The notes under the pieces: model-generated
The model's input: the letters and a program-made list of their open reading frames with translations, nothing else
The model's database searches: none
Told to the model about the DNA's origin: nothing
Source of the DNA: Actibacterium lipolyticum
GTDB taxonomy: Bacteria; Pseudomonadota; Alphaproteobacteria; Rhodobacterales; Rhodobacteraceae
Reading direction: 5' to 3'
Assembly: GCF_900184935.1 (NCBI RefSeq)
Contig: NZ_FXYE01000002.1
Coordinates: 1,348,501-1,412,500, forward strand
Length of the DNA stretch: 64,000 nt
Translations under genes and position numbers: made by a program
Shown: piece by piece, positions 8,944-17,515 of the stretch
Numbering within the stretch: the first letter of the stretch is position 1
Layout of the letters: every line of letters begins with the position of its first letter

Positions 8944-10375
8944 ACGCGCTGGCTGGGCCGCGCCCGCCGTTGCGATCGTTCTTGCGATAACCGCTTTTCG
9001 CGTGTGCCTTTTGGCATTCAACCGGATGGACCTGTTCGTAGACGAAGCCCAGTACTGGCTTTGGGGCCAAGAGCTGGCGTTCGGATACTATTCCAAACCC
9101 CCGATGATCGGCTGGGTCATCCGGTTTTTCACAGACCTTGCGGGCAGTGACGCGCCGTTTTGGGTACGCCTGCCTGCACCGCTGTTTCATGGCGCGACGG
9201 CGCTGATCCTTGGCAGCATCGCGGCCCACGTGTTTGGGCGGCGCGCTGGCATCTTGGTCGCCGCCGGGTTTGCCACCCTGCCGATGGTCGCGCTGTCATC
9301 AATCCTGATTTCGACCGACACGATCATGTTTCCCTTTCTGGCGCTGGCGCTGGCGGGTTATCTGCGGCTGTTGGAAAAAAGCGCGCCTTGGTGGGCGGTG
9401 CTGACAGGCGCGGCAGTTGGGTTGGCGTTTTTGTCAAAATACGCGGCAATCTATTACCTGATTTGCGCGCCTATCGCTGCAGCGCTGATACCCCAAGCAC
9501 GCCCAAGACTGCGGGATATTTTGATCGCACTTGTCGCATTTCTGGTGGTCATTTCGCCAAACATCATCTGGAACGTTCTGAACGGGTTTACGACGGTCGA
9601 ACACACGTTGGACAACGCCGATTGGGTTCGCGACCCCAGTCAAAAGGCCGGGCTGAGCCTTGCCAAACTATCTGAGTTCCTGATCAGCCAATTCGCCGTG
9701 TTTGGCCCTGTGCTGTTTGGCGCGCTGATTTGGCAATCCTTGCGCGCCCGCAAACAAAGCGATGCGCGCCAATTTCTGCTGATATTCACCTTGCCCATCC
9801 TTGCTGTTGTCTGCGTTCAGGCGCTGTTGTCAGGCGCCTATGCAAACTGGGCCGCGGCCGCGTATTTGGCTGGAACAGTGACTGTTATTCCGTGGATGAC
9901 GCCCCGCTGGCTTGTTGCATCGTTTGTGGTGAACGGGGCTTTGTCGCTTGCGCTGCCCATCATTGGGGTGTTCGCCGAAACACCAGCAACGCAGGATAGT
10001 GCCGCCCTGAAACGATACACCGGTCGCGACGAGATGAGCCTGCAAATCATCGAAACCGCTCTGCGTACAGGCACCACAGATGTTGTTGCCCAGAACCGCG
10101 ATATCTTGGCCGATCTGTTCTATACTGGGCGCGACAGCGGGCTTTCGTTTTATGCTTTGCCAACGACGGGCCGGGCGGCGCATCACTATGCTCTGAAATA
10201 TCCGCTGCCTGACGAAACAGCTGGCCCAGTGCTGTACATCGCCGACAGCCGCCGCCCCCCAGTGTGCCAACCCGACGCACAGCCTGTCACCACGATCAGC
10301 CCAACGTCGGGCACCTATGGCGGCAAGACCAAACGGCTGTACCTTGTCCCCGGCGATTGCTGGGCCGCGCCGTAA
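8918..10375 (+). CDS. GT39/ArnT-like membrane glycosyltransferase
   Basis: A 485-residue polytopic GT-C enzyme. After the first membrane span comes DLFVDEAQYWLWG with the acidic residues of the first periplasmic loop used for catalysis, then YYSKPPMIGWVI, which binds the polyprenyl carrier in ArnT/PMT enzymes. About ten further hydrophobic segments follow and a short periplasmic C-terminal domain with two Cys. It should transfer a sugar from polyprenyl phosphate to an acceptor such as lipid A or another envelope glycan on the periplasmic side. It is the last gene of a three-gene overlapping unit. Acceptor and sugar are not determinable here. Confidence 0.87.
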   Translation: MLKSVTQPERAGWAAPAVAIVLAITAFRVCLLAFNRMDLFVDEAQYWLWGQELAFGYYSKPPMIGWVIRFFTDLAGSDAPFWVRLPAPLFHGATALILGSIAAHVFGRRAGILVAAGFATLPMVALSSILISTDTIMFPFLALALAGYLRLLEKSAPWWAVLTGAAVGLAFLSKYAAIYYLICAPIAAALIPQARPRLRDILIALVAFLVVISPNIIWNVLNGFTTVEHTLDNADWVRDPSQKAGLSLAKLSEFLISQFAVFGPVLFGALIWQSLRARKQSDARQFLLIFTLPILAVVCVQALLSGAYANWAAAAYLAGTVTVIPWMTPRWLVASFVVNGALSLALPIIGVFAETPATQDSAALKRYTGRDEMSLQIIETALRTGTTDVVAQNRDILADLFYTGRDSGLSFYALPTTGRAAHHYALKYPLPDETAGPVLYIADSRRPPVCQPDAQPVTTISPTSGTYGGKTKRLYLVPGDCWAAP

Positions 10376-10501
10376 CCTCTGTTTAAGATATGTTGAATTT
10401 TCACTAATCGCCCCTGCCTTGCCACAATCCGGCAAGCAGTGGTTAAGCCCGTTGTCCGATGCTGATCCCACACAGGGGTGTGTGGAAAGGGTTGGGTTCG
10501 G

Positions 10502-13069
10502 TTGGCTTATTTCGCCTATCAGGGAACCGTTGTTGATGATGTTCTGACAACGCCGTTTGGCGTGGCCAGGCTGGACGGTGCGTCAGGGCAGCTTGTGCTT
10601 GCCGATAGCGGAGGCGGACAGGTGGTTACATTCACCCTGTCCGAAGGGTCGCTGGCCGGTGTCGCGTCCACTGCATATCAACACCCCCTTCCCGGCCAAG
10701 ATGTCACCCTTATTCTGGACAACGCCGTTGTGACTTTGGCCCATGCCGATCTGGCCGCGGTAACGGCAATGGCTGAAACAGAAAGCGTGACCCTTTTTGA
10801 CAACCAATCCGGCGAACAGGCTGACCGGATCGAAGCACTTGCCGTCGAAAGCGGGGGGCAGACCTTTATGTTTCTATCCGCGACGGATGGCGCGGGGGTC
10901 GCGACTTTCACGGTGGGTGGTAATGGCACGATCGATGCGGTTTCTTATGCCACAGACGATGCCAGCCATTATGCCGCCAACATCACGTCAATGGCCCATG
11001 CCAAGGTGGCGGGCGTTGATTACCTGATCGCTGCTTCGTCCACCGAAGATGGCGTGACCTGTTATCGCATTATGCCGGACGGCAACTTGGCAGTCACCGA
11101 CGCCATCGGGGCAACCGAATACCTGCCCATTGGTGCCCCCCAAAACATTGAGGTGGTCGAACTGGGCGGCGCAACCTTCGCCATCCTTGCCTCGGCCACA
11201 ACATCAAGCCTGACAGTCTTGCGAATAGAGGAGGACGGGACGCTAATGCCTGTCGATCAAATCATGGATGACCAAACGACGCGTTTCGCCAACGCCGCGG
11301 TGTTGGATAGCTTTACCCTGAATGGCCAAGTCTACGTTCTGGCCGCTGGAAGCGATGATGGGCTTTCGCTGTTCACGCTGCTGCCCGATGGGCGATTGCT
11401 GCACGTTCAAACGCTGGTGGATAGCGCGCAGAACAGCCTGCGCAATGTCAGCGAAATAGCCGTTCAGACCGTCGGGGACGAGGTGCAGTTGTTCGTCATA
11501 TCGGCCGCCGAAGGGGGGATGTCACAGTTCAGGTTCGTTCCCTCTGCCGTGCAGGATGAGGTGCTGGTTAGCACCGGCACACTGTCTGGGGGGGCAGGTG
11601 CCGACATATTGATTGATGGCGATGGGCAAGACCAGTTGACGGGCGGCAGCGGCGCGGACCTATTCATTTTCACCCCCGACGGGCAGGCAGACGAAATCAT
11701 GGATTTCCAGCTTGGCATCGACCGGTTGGATTTGTCCGCGCTTGGCATGATTCACAGCGTTTCATCGCTAACCATCACCCCAACGGCGGATGGCGCGATC
11801 CTTCAGCTGGGGACGGAACAGATCGTGCTGCACAGCGCCGATGGCCAACCGCTGGAGGCAGCGGATTTCACGACCGCCGATGTGGTGAACGTCACCCGTG
11901 TTTCGCTGGCCTACGATCCCTTGGACGAACTGTCATCTGTCGAAGGCAGCTCTGCCAATGACCAACTAATTGCTGGCGATGGCGCGCAGGGGCTTTATGG
12001 GCGCAGTGGGGACGACTTGCTTACCGGCGGCGGCGGCGGTGACCGGCTGCACGGCGGGGACGGGTTTGATTTCGCAGATTACGCACTGGCCACTGTGGGA
12101 GTCATCGCTGATCTGGAAACACCCAGCGCGAACACGGGCGACGCCGAAGGGGATGTCTTTGTCGAGGTTGAGGGAATTATCGGCTCTGACTTCGACGACC
12201 GCTTATCCGGCGATGACAACGCCAACGAACTTCGCGGTGGGGATGGCCGTGACCGGCTAGAGGGGCGCGGTGGCGATGACATATTGCTGGGCGGTGACGG
12301 CAACGACGAGGTGCTCGGCCACGCCGGCAATGACACGCTGCATGGCGGCAATGGCAACGACAACATTTCGTCGTCGGATGGCGACGACACTGTTTATGGC
12401 GACGCGGGCCATGATGAAATCGGCGGCGGCAACGGAAACGACACCATCTATGGTGGCACGGGTAACGACACCATCGGGTCTGGCAACGGCGATGATTTCA
12501 TCGACGCAGGGGACGGGAACGATGTGACAAGCGGCGGCTATGGCGCCGATCTGGAATACGGCGGCAACGGCGATGACACGATGGCGGGCAGCTATGGCAA
12601 CGACATTGTCTATGGCGGCGCAGGCAACGACAGCTTGGGCGGTGGCACCGGCAAAGATGAACTGTATGGCGGTGACGGCGATGACCAAATCGGCGCGGGC
12701 AGCTTTGATGACAAAGCTTGGGGCGGTACCGGAAACGACTTTATCGGTGGCGGCGATGGCGATGATGAATTGTACGGCGAAAGCGGCAACGACACGTTGA
12801 ACGGCGGCGTTGGCTTTGACGTCCTAACGGGCGGCGAAGGGGCCGACATATTCGTCTTCAACGACTTCACCGACGGAGAGGTCGATGTGATTACCGACTT
12901 TGAAGACGGCATAGATGCGATCCGCATGAAAGGCATTCCCGGTGGGTTCAACAGCCTAAGCATCAGCGGCTATTCAACCTTCGTAGAGCTTTCTTACAAT
13001 GACCATGTGATCCTGATCGAAGGGGTGTCAGCACACGATATTGACGTGTCAGACTTCATCTTTGTCTGA
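10502..13069 (+). CDS. Large RTX calcium-binding secreted protein with N-terminal beta-propeller-like region
   Basis: About 855 residues, probably exported by a type I system. I chose the TTG at 10502 (GGAAAGGG upstream); a GTG at 10478 is an alternative. There is no signal peptide. Residues about 20-340 form repeated blade-like units (LTVLRIEEDGTL, LSLFTLLPDGRLL, MSQFRF) like a beta-propeller. Then come two blocks of glycine/aspartate nonapeptides of the type GGxGNDxLx, one at about 355-390 and a long one from about 490 to 780 that should bind calcium outside the cell. The final 75 residues (DIFVFNDF, DFEDGIDAI, ending DFIFV) match the secretion module of the metalloprotease at 15795-17285. 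Function is unknown. It abuts the convergent kpsM with no gap. Confidence 0.87.
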   Translation: MAYFAYQGTVVDDVLTTPFGVARLDGASGQLVLADSGGGQVVTFTLSEGSLAGVASTAYQHPLPGQDVTLILDNAVVTLAHADLAAVTAMAETESVTLFDNQSGEQADRIEALAVESGGQTFMFLSATDGAGVATFTVGGNGTIDAVSYATDDASHYAANITSMAHAKVAGVDYLIAASSTEDGVTCYRIMPDGNLAVTDAIGATEYLPIGAPQNIEVVELGGATFAILASATTSSLTVLRIEEDGTLMPVDQIMDDQTTRFANAAVLDSFTLNGQVYVLAAGSDDGLSLFTLLPDGRLLHVQTLVDSAQNSLRNVSEIAVQTVGDEVQLFVISAAEGGMSQFRFVPSAVQDEVLVSTGTLSGGAGADILIDGDGQDQLTGGSGADLFIFTPDGQADEIMDFQLGIDRLDLSALGMIHSVSSLTITPTADGAILQLGTEQIVLHSADGQPLEAADFTTADVVNVTRVSLAYDPLDELSSVEGSSANDQLIAGDGAQGLYGRSGDDLLTGGGGGDRLHGGDGFDFADYALATVGVIADLETPSANTGDAEGDVFVEVEGIIGSDFDDRLSGDDNANELRGGDGRDRLEGRGGDDILLGGDGNDEVLGHAGNDTLHGGNGNDNISSSDGDDTVYGDAGHDEIGGGNGNDTIYGGTGNDTIGSGNGDDFIDAGDGNDVTSGGYGADLEYGGNGDDTMAGSYGNDIVYGGAGNDSLGGGTGKDELYGGDGDDQIGAGSFDDKAWGGTGNDFIGGGDGDDELYGESGNDTLNGGVGFDVLTGGEGADIFVFNDFTDGEVDVITDFEDGIDAIRMKGIPGGFNSLSISGYSTFVELSYNDHVILIEGVSAHDIDVSDFIFV

Positions 13070-13846
13070 TTAGTCATTCAAGATCGCGCTGTGATGACGG
13101 CGCAGCAACATCAACCCGGCTGCAAGCATGACGCTTGCCATTCCAAACACATAAAGCGGGCTAACAAACGCCCCTGCATACATCGGATAAAAGCCTTTGC
13201 GCATCTGCCCGATCACATGCGCCAACGGGTTGAACCAAAGCCACGCGCGATAAGCGGGTGGCACTGTTTCGAACAGGAAAAAGATGGTGGAAACAAGGAA
13301 CAGCGGCCGGTTCGCGATGGCCCAAACACGCTCCCACAAGGGGAACAGTGACGTCAGGCAGCAGTTCAGCGTGCCAACCCCCAATCCCAGCGATGCCGCC
13401 ATTGCATAGGCAAGCGCGATTTCGGGCAGATCAACGAAGGTGCCAATTCTGAAGGTTGCCAATATACCCAGAATGATCACTCCGCTGACGGCCAACTGCA
13501 TCAAAGAGCCCAGCAAAAACCGCGCGATCAGAGCGTCGGCAAACGTAACCCGCGGATAGAACAAAAGCGGTTTGGAAAAACGCAAAGTCGTGGTCAGTTT
13601 TTGAGCGACGTCTTGATACATCAAGAAGGGCAAGAAACCCGTCGCATAGAAAAGTGGAAAACTGTCGCCCAGCGGCGGCGTTCTAAACGCAAACGAAAAC
13701 ACCAGCGTCAGCAATGCGATCCCGCCCACAGGTTCGATCACTGCCCAAAGATACCCGCCTTTTGATCGGCCGTGCGTCGAAGCGACCTCTCGTAAGATCA
13801 GGGCAAAGACCGTGCGCGGGGCCGCGACACTGCGGGAATGTTGCAT
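13070..13846 (-). CDS. kpsM: Capsule-type polysaccharide ABC exporter, permease KpsM-like
   Basis: A 258-residue inner-membrane permease of the ABC-2 type that exports polysaccharide. The ATG at 13846 begins RTVFALILREVASTHGRSKGGYLW, the typical N-terminal pattern of KpsM/BexB/CtrC proteins, followed by six hydrophobic spans and the motif WFNPLAHVIGQMRKGFYP that recurs in capsule permeases. An upstream in-frame extension to 14032 lacks family resemblance. It is transcribed away from the KpsE and KpsT-like genes, an uncommon divergent arrangement: normally kpsM, kpsT and kpsE are in one direction. The 103-bp gap to the KpsE start probably carries both promoters. Confidence 0.9.
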   Translation of the reverse strand: MQHSRSVAAPRTVFALILREVASTHGRSKGGYLWAVIEPVGGIALLTLVFSFAFRTPPLGDSFPLFYATGFLPFLMYQDVAQKLTTTLRFSKPLLFYPRVTFADALIARFLLGSLMQLAVSGVIILGILATFRIGTFVDLPEIALAYAMAASLGLGVGTLNCCLTSLFPLWERVWAIANRPLFLVSTIFFLFETVPPAYRAWLWFNPLAHVIGQMRKGFYPMYAGAFVSPLYVFGMASVMLAAGLMLLRRHHSAILND

Positions 13847-13949
13847 TCTGTGAACCGTTTTTAAACTTCGCGACGGGTAGCAATTGGAAAAGGTGTGTGG
13901 TCCCGGCCTAACAGGCGCCACTGAATCAGACGTTACCGGAGGCAGAAAT

Positions 13950-15113
13950 TTGCAGGTCACAGCGCTGAAAATTCCGGCCGCCGATCCTTCTGTGGTTATT
14001 GCGGAGCCTGCTGAACCCGCGCGTGTCCGCACGCGCCATATCGCCGTGGTGGCCAGCTTTGCTTTGCTGGTGCTACTGCCAGCCTTGGCTGCGGGGGGAT
14101 ATCTGTTTGGATACGCGAAGGACCAATATGCCTCTTACATCGGGTTCTCCGTTCAGAAAGAGGAAGGGGGATCAGCGGTCGAGTTGTTGGGCGGCTTCAC
14201 CGATTTCGCAAACGTCGGCACTTCGGATGCCGACATCCTGTTTGATTTCATGCAAAGTCAGGACATGGTGCAACGGCTGCAAAGTCGGCTGGATCTTCCT
14301 CAGATGTTTTCGCAGACCGGCGATCCTGTGTTCAGTGTCGGCCCTGATCCATCAATGGAAGAATTGGTTCGACATTGGCGGCGTGCAGTGAAGGTTTACC
14401 ATGACCCCGGCAGTGGCCTGATTAACCTGCGGGTGCTTGCCTTTGCGCCCCACGACGCACAGACCATCGCACAGGCGGTTTTCGATGAAAGTTCGGCGAT
14501 GATCAACGCGCTGTCCACGGCCGCGCGGAATGACACGATGCGCTTGGCGCGGGACGACATGATGCGTGCCGAATCGCGGCTGAAATCAGCGCGCCGTGCG
14601 GTCACCGACTTTCGCAAGCGCACGCAAATCTTTGACCCGCGCGAAGACGCGCAGGGGCAGCTTGGCCTTCTCTCCAACCTTCAAGCCCAACAGGCCAACG
14701 CCCTGATAGAACTTGACCTACTGCGCCAAACCACCCGCCCAAACGACCCAAGGCTGGCACAGCTGGAACGCCGCGTCGGTGTTATCGAAACCCGCATAGA
14801 CGCGGAAAGAGACCGGTTTAGCCGCGTCGATAAAGATGTGGCTTTGGCTGGGCTGCTAAGCGAATACGAAGCGCTTACCGTTGACTTGGAGTTTGCCGAA
14901 AAAAGCTATCTGGCAACTCTTGCAGCTGTCGAAGCCGCCGGCGCAGAGGCGCGTCGTCAATCCCGTTATTTGGCCGCACATATCGGCCCCACCCTCGCAC
15001 AAACGGCCGAACATCCGCATCGGCTTGTATGGCTAGGCGTGTTCAGCGGGCTTTGCCTGATGGGGTGGTCGATTCTAACGCTGACCTATTTCAGCTTACG
15101 GGACAGGCAGTAA
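13950..15113 (+). CDS. kpsE: Capsule polysaccharide export inner-membrane protein, KpsE-like (PCP-3)
   Basis: A 387-residue polysaccharide co-polymerase-like protein that links the ABC exporter to the outer-membrane channel. The TTG start at 13950 has a perfect GGAGG seven bases upstream; a TTG at 13884 is possible but poorer. A first membrane span lies at about residues 32-52, then QYASYIGFSVQ, a long periplasmic region with coiled-coil helices (MMRAESRLKSARRAV, LAQLERRVGVIETRI) and a final membrane span (about 360-382). This is the KpsE/CtrB/BexC/RkpR order. It is four bases before kpsT, so the two are one operon. The outer-membrane KpsD/CtrA partner is not adjacent. Confidence 0.88.
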   Translation: MQVTALKIPAADPSVVIAEPAEPARVRTRHIAVVASFALLVLLPALAAGGYLFGYAKDQYASYIGFSVQKEEGGSAVELLGGFTDFANVGTSDADILFDFMQSQDMVQRLQSRLDLPQMFSQTGDPVFSVGPDPSMEELVRHWRRAVKVYHDPGSGLINLRVLAFAPHDAQTIAQAVFDESSAMINALSTAARNDTMRLARDDMMRAESRLKSARRAVTDFRKRTQIFDPREDAQGQLGLLSNLQAQQANALIELDLLRQTTRPNDPRLAQLERRVGVIETRIDAERDRFSRVDKDVALAGLLSEYEALTVDLEFAEKSYLATLAAVEAAGAEARRQSRYLAAHIGPTLAQTAEHPHRLVWLGVFSGLCLMGWSILTLTYFSLRDRQ

Positions 15114-15117
15114 CGCC

Positions 15118-15798
15118 ATGATCCAGCTTTGCGGCGTTCGCAAAACCTATGCCCTGCGTGGAAAGCGTAAGGTGGTCGCCGACGGTATTTCGGCCACCTT
15201 CCCAACAGGCGCGTCGGTCGCGCTGTTGGGGCGGAATGGCGCGGGAAAGTCCAGCCTGCTGCGGATGATCGCGGGCACGATGAAACCCGACAAGGGGCGC
15301 GTTACATCAACGGGAAGTGTTTCCTGGCCAGTTGGGTTTTCGGGCAGTTTTCACAACGAACTGACGGGCGCACAAAACACGCGGTTCATCGCCCGGGTTT
15401 ATGGCACCGATACGGATGCCCTGTGCGAATGGGTCGCCGACTTCGCCGAGCTGGGCGATCACTTCAACCTGCCCGTCCGGACCTATTCGTCTGGCATGCG
15501 GTCGCGTCTGGCATTTGGGATTTCGATGGGCGTGCCCTTTGATACCTATTTGGTGGACGAAGTCACATCAGTCGGTGACGCGACTTTTAAGCAAAAAAGC
15601 GAAGCCGTCTTCGCTGAACGCCTGAAAACCAGCGGTGCAATTATCGTAACGCATGCGTTGGGTATGGTGCAAAGACTATGTCAGCACGGCGCCGTTTTGG
15701 ACGAAGGGAAACTGACCTATTACACCAACGTCAACGACGCGATCCGCCATCATCAGGCGGTTGTGCAGCCCCGACAAAAGCCGGGGCTGACGGATTAG
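15118..15798 (+). CDS. kpsT: Capsule-type polysaccharide ABC exporter, ATPase KpsT-like
   Basis: A 226-residue ABC ATPase powering polysaccharide export with KpsM. Walker A is GRNGAGKSS at 38-46, the ABC signature is SSGMRSRLAF at about 124-133 and Walker B ends VDEV at 146-149. The modified signature SSGMRSR and length near 220 are typical of KpsT/CtrD, not of O-antigen Wzt proteins with an added carbohydrate-binding domain, so chain-end recognition is not expected. It directly follows kpsE. Its stop codon TAG shares bases with the stop of the convergent protease gene at 15795-15798. Confidence 0.93.
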   Translation: MIQLCGVRKTYALRGKRKVVADGISATFPTGASVALLGRNGAGKSSLLRMIAGTMKPDKGRVTSTGSVSWPVGFSGSFHNELTGAQNTRFIARVYGTDTDALCEWVADFAELGDHFNLPVRTYSSGMRSRLAFGISMGVPFDTYLVDEVTSVGDATFKQKSEAVFAERLKTSGAIIVTHALGMVQRLCQHGAVLDEGKLTYYTNVNDAIRHHQAVVQPRQKPGLTD

Positions 15799-17285
15799 AC
15801 GAACACGAAATCATCAGCCGAAAGATCGGCAACCTCGACGCCTTGCAGGGTGATCGACAGGCCGTTCACTTCGACCACTGTCGCAGTGATCTGCGCCGTG
15901 GATGCATCGCTGATGGTCAGCGCGCTGAACCCGGCAACGCCAGCAAGTTCGATCAGATCAAGACCGTCTTCGAAATCACGGATCGAGTCTGCCTCGCCAC
16001 TAACAAAGCTAGTGAACACAAAGATGTCCGCGCCCGCGCCGCCGATCATCATGTCGTTGCCGCCGCCCCCATCCAGACGATCGGCACCCTCGCCGCCGAT
16101 TAGGAAATCAAGCCCAGCGCCGCCGTTAAGGCCATCGGCATCGTCGCCACCAAACAGGAAGTCAGTGCCGTTTCCGCCGGCCACGGTATCTTCACCGGCA
16201 CCGCCGCCCAGAAGGTCGTTGCCGTTACCGCCGTCCAAGTCATCGTCACCACCCGCGCCGATAACCCTGTCTTTGCCCGCGCCGCTGCTTAGGATGTTGT
16301 CGACATCATTACCGGTCAGCACATCGTTGCCTGCACCGGTATAACCGTTTTCGATGACCGTCCCGCGACCGATCACCAAGTTGCCGACAAGGCCGCCAAC
16401 GTCGGAAATCGCCTCGGCGTTCAGGTTAAGGTTCTGGCCCGCAGAAACGGTCGAGAAATCCAACGTATCAATCCCACCGCTGTCCAGAATCGTGAAGGCC
16501 ACGGGGCCACCGTCGTAAAAGTCGGACTCTGATGAATTACCGTCATAGAGAATGCCGAAAAGCTCTCCCATGTAGCCGCCGACATTGGAATTCGCGCCGT
16601 AAACCGTATCCCCCAAGTTTGCCGTCGTCGTGGTGCCGTACAGCTCTGCTACGGCAACCATGTCAGCAATCATCGGCGTCACAATGCTCGCGAATGACGC
16701 GTCGACGAAGGGGTTATCTGTCTGGCTAAAATAGGACATGACAGACATCTGGTTGCTGTCATTTTCGTACACAGCGTCCGTCCAAAAGTTCGCGGTGCCG
16801 TTATAGTCGCCCGCATGGCCCAGCCCCAGCGCGTGCCCGATTTCGTGGATGTATGTCTGGAACGAATAGCTGTCGATCGACGTGCCGTAAGCATTCAGCC
16901 AATTCACCGGAACATTCACGTACGAGAAATTGATCGTCTCGCCCGTCGTGTTTGAGGTGGAGTACGCCCCCGACGGATCGACATCGTCGAAGATGATGTC
17001 AGCCGGTCCCGAAGCGACCTCTTCAAACGTGATACCCAGAACATCCGACCATGCATCAAGCGCCCAGCGCGCCAACTGCTGACCTTCGGCTGTGAGGCCA
17101 CTTAGGCGCACCGTAAGTGTACCGCCTGTCGTAACATTGAAAGAACTGCGCGGCCAAAGGCCATCGATCAGATAGTCCGCGATTTGGTCAACCGTATAGA
17201 CGGGTTTGCCGGATGCGGCGGCCCGGATCGTGGACGTTTCAGCAAGCGCCGAGGCGCCGCTTAGTCCCGAAAAATATTTGCCCAT
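15795..17285 (-). CDS. Serralysin-like M10 zinc metalloprotease with RTX repeats
   Basis: A secreted protease of 496 residues from the ATG at 17285. The zinc-binding motif HEIGHALGLGH is at 147-157 with catalytic Glu148, and the Met-turn SVMSYF follows at about 181-186 with the zinc-ligand Tyr. RTX repeats (GGxGxDxLxGG) occupy about residues 330-420, and the last 75 residues (DIFVFTSF, DFEDGLDLIEL, ending DFVFV) form a type I secretion module. There is no N-terminal signal peptide, as expected of serralysins, which have a short propeptide instead. The type I transporter genes are not in the window. It is convergent with kpsT, overlapping by 4 nt. Confidence 0.9.
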   Translation of the reverse strand: MGKYFSGLSGASALAETSTIRAAASGKPVYTVDQIADYLIDGLWPRSSFNVTTGGTLTVRLSGLTAEGQQLARWALDAWSDVLGITFEEVASGPADIIFDDVDPSGAYSTSNTTGETINFSYVNVPVNWLNAYGTSIDSYSFQTYIHEIGHALGLGHAGDYNGTANFWTDAVYENDSNQMSVMSYFSQTDNPFVDASFASIVTPMIADMVAVAELYGTTTTANLGDTVYGANSNVGGYMGELFGILYDGNSSESDFYDGGPVAFTILDSGGIDTLDFSTVSAGQNLNLNAEAISDVGGLVGNLVIGRGTVIENGYTGAGNDVLTGNDVDNILSSGAGKDRVIGAGGDDDLDGGNGNDLLGGGAGEDTVAGGNGTDFLFGGDDADGLNGGAGLDFLIGGEGADRLDGGGGNDMMIGGAGADIFVFTSFVSGEADSIRDFEDGLDLIELAGVAGFSALTISDASTAQITATVVEVNGLSITLQGVEVADLSADDFVFV

Positions 17286-17515
17286 TACTTGCTCTCTTAA
17301 ATTTGTGCTGCCCCACACGAAGGCCGGTATAGGGCATTTTCGATGCTTTCAGAAACGGTTTTTCAACGATTGAAACTTAGCGTCGTCATCAACGGGGGCT
17401 ATGCGGCAGCACGAATATCCCCCTTCGCGTGGCGCGTTGGGTCGAAAGCCCCTCAAACGCCAGTGGTTTTTTCTGGGATCAAAGGCTCCCCAATGGGCAA
17501 GGCGCATACCCGCTT

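Noticed and set aside
16021..16330. Direct repeats that resemble a CRISPR-like or tandem array
   Set aside because: They are codon-level repeats of the RTX nonapeptides in the protease gene, not spacer-separated identical repeats. The same applies to 12180-12800.
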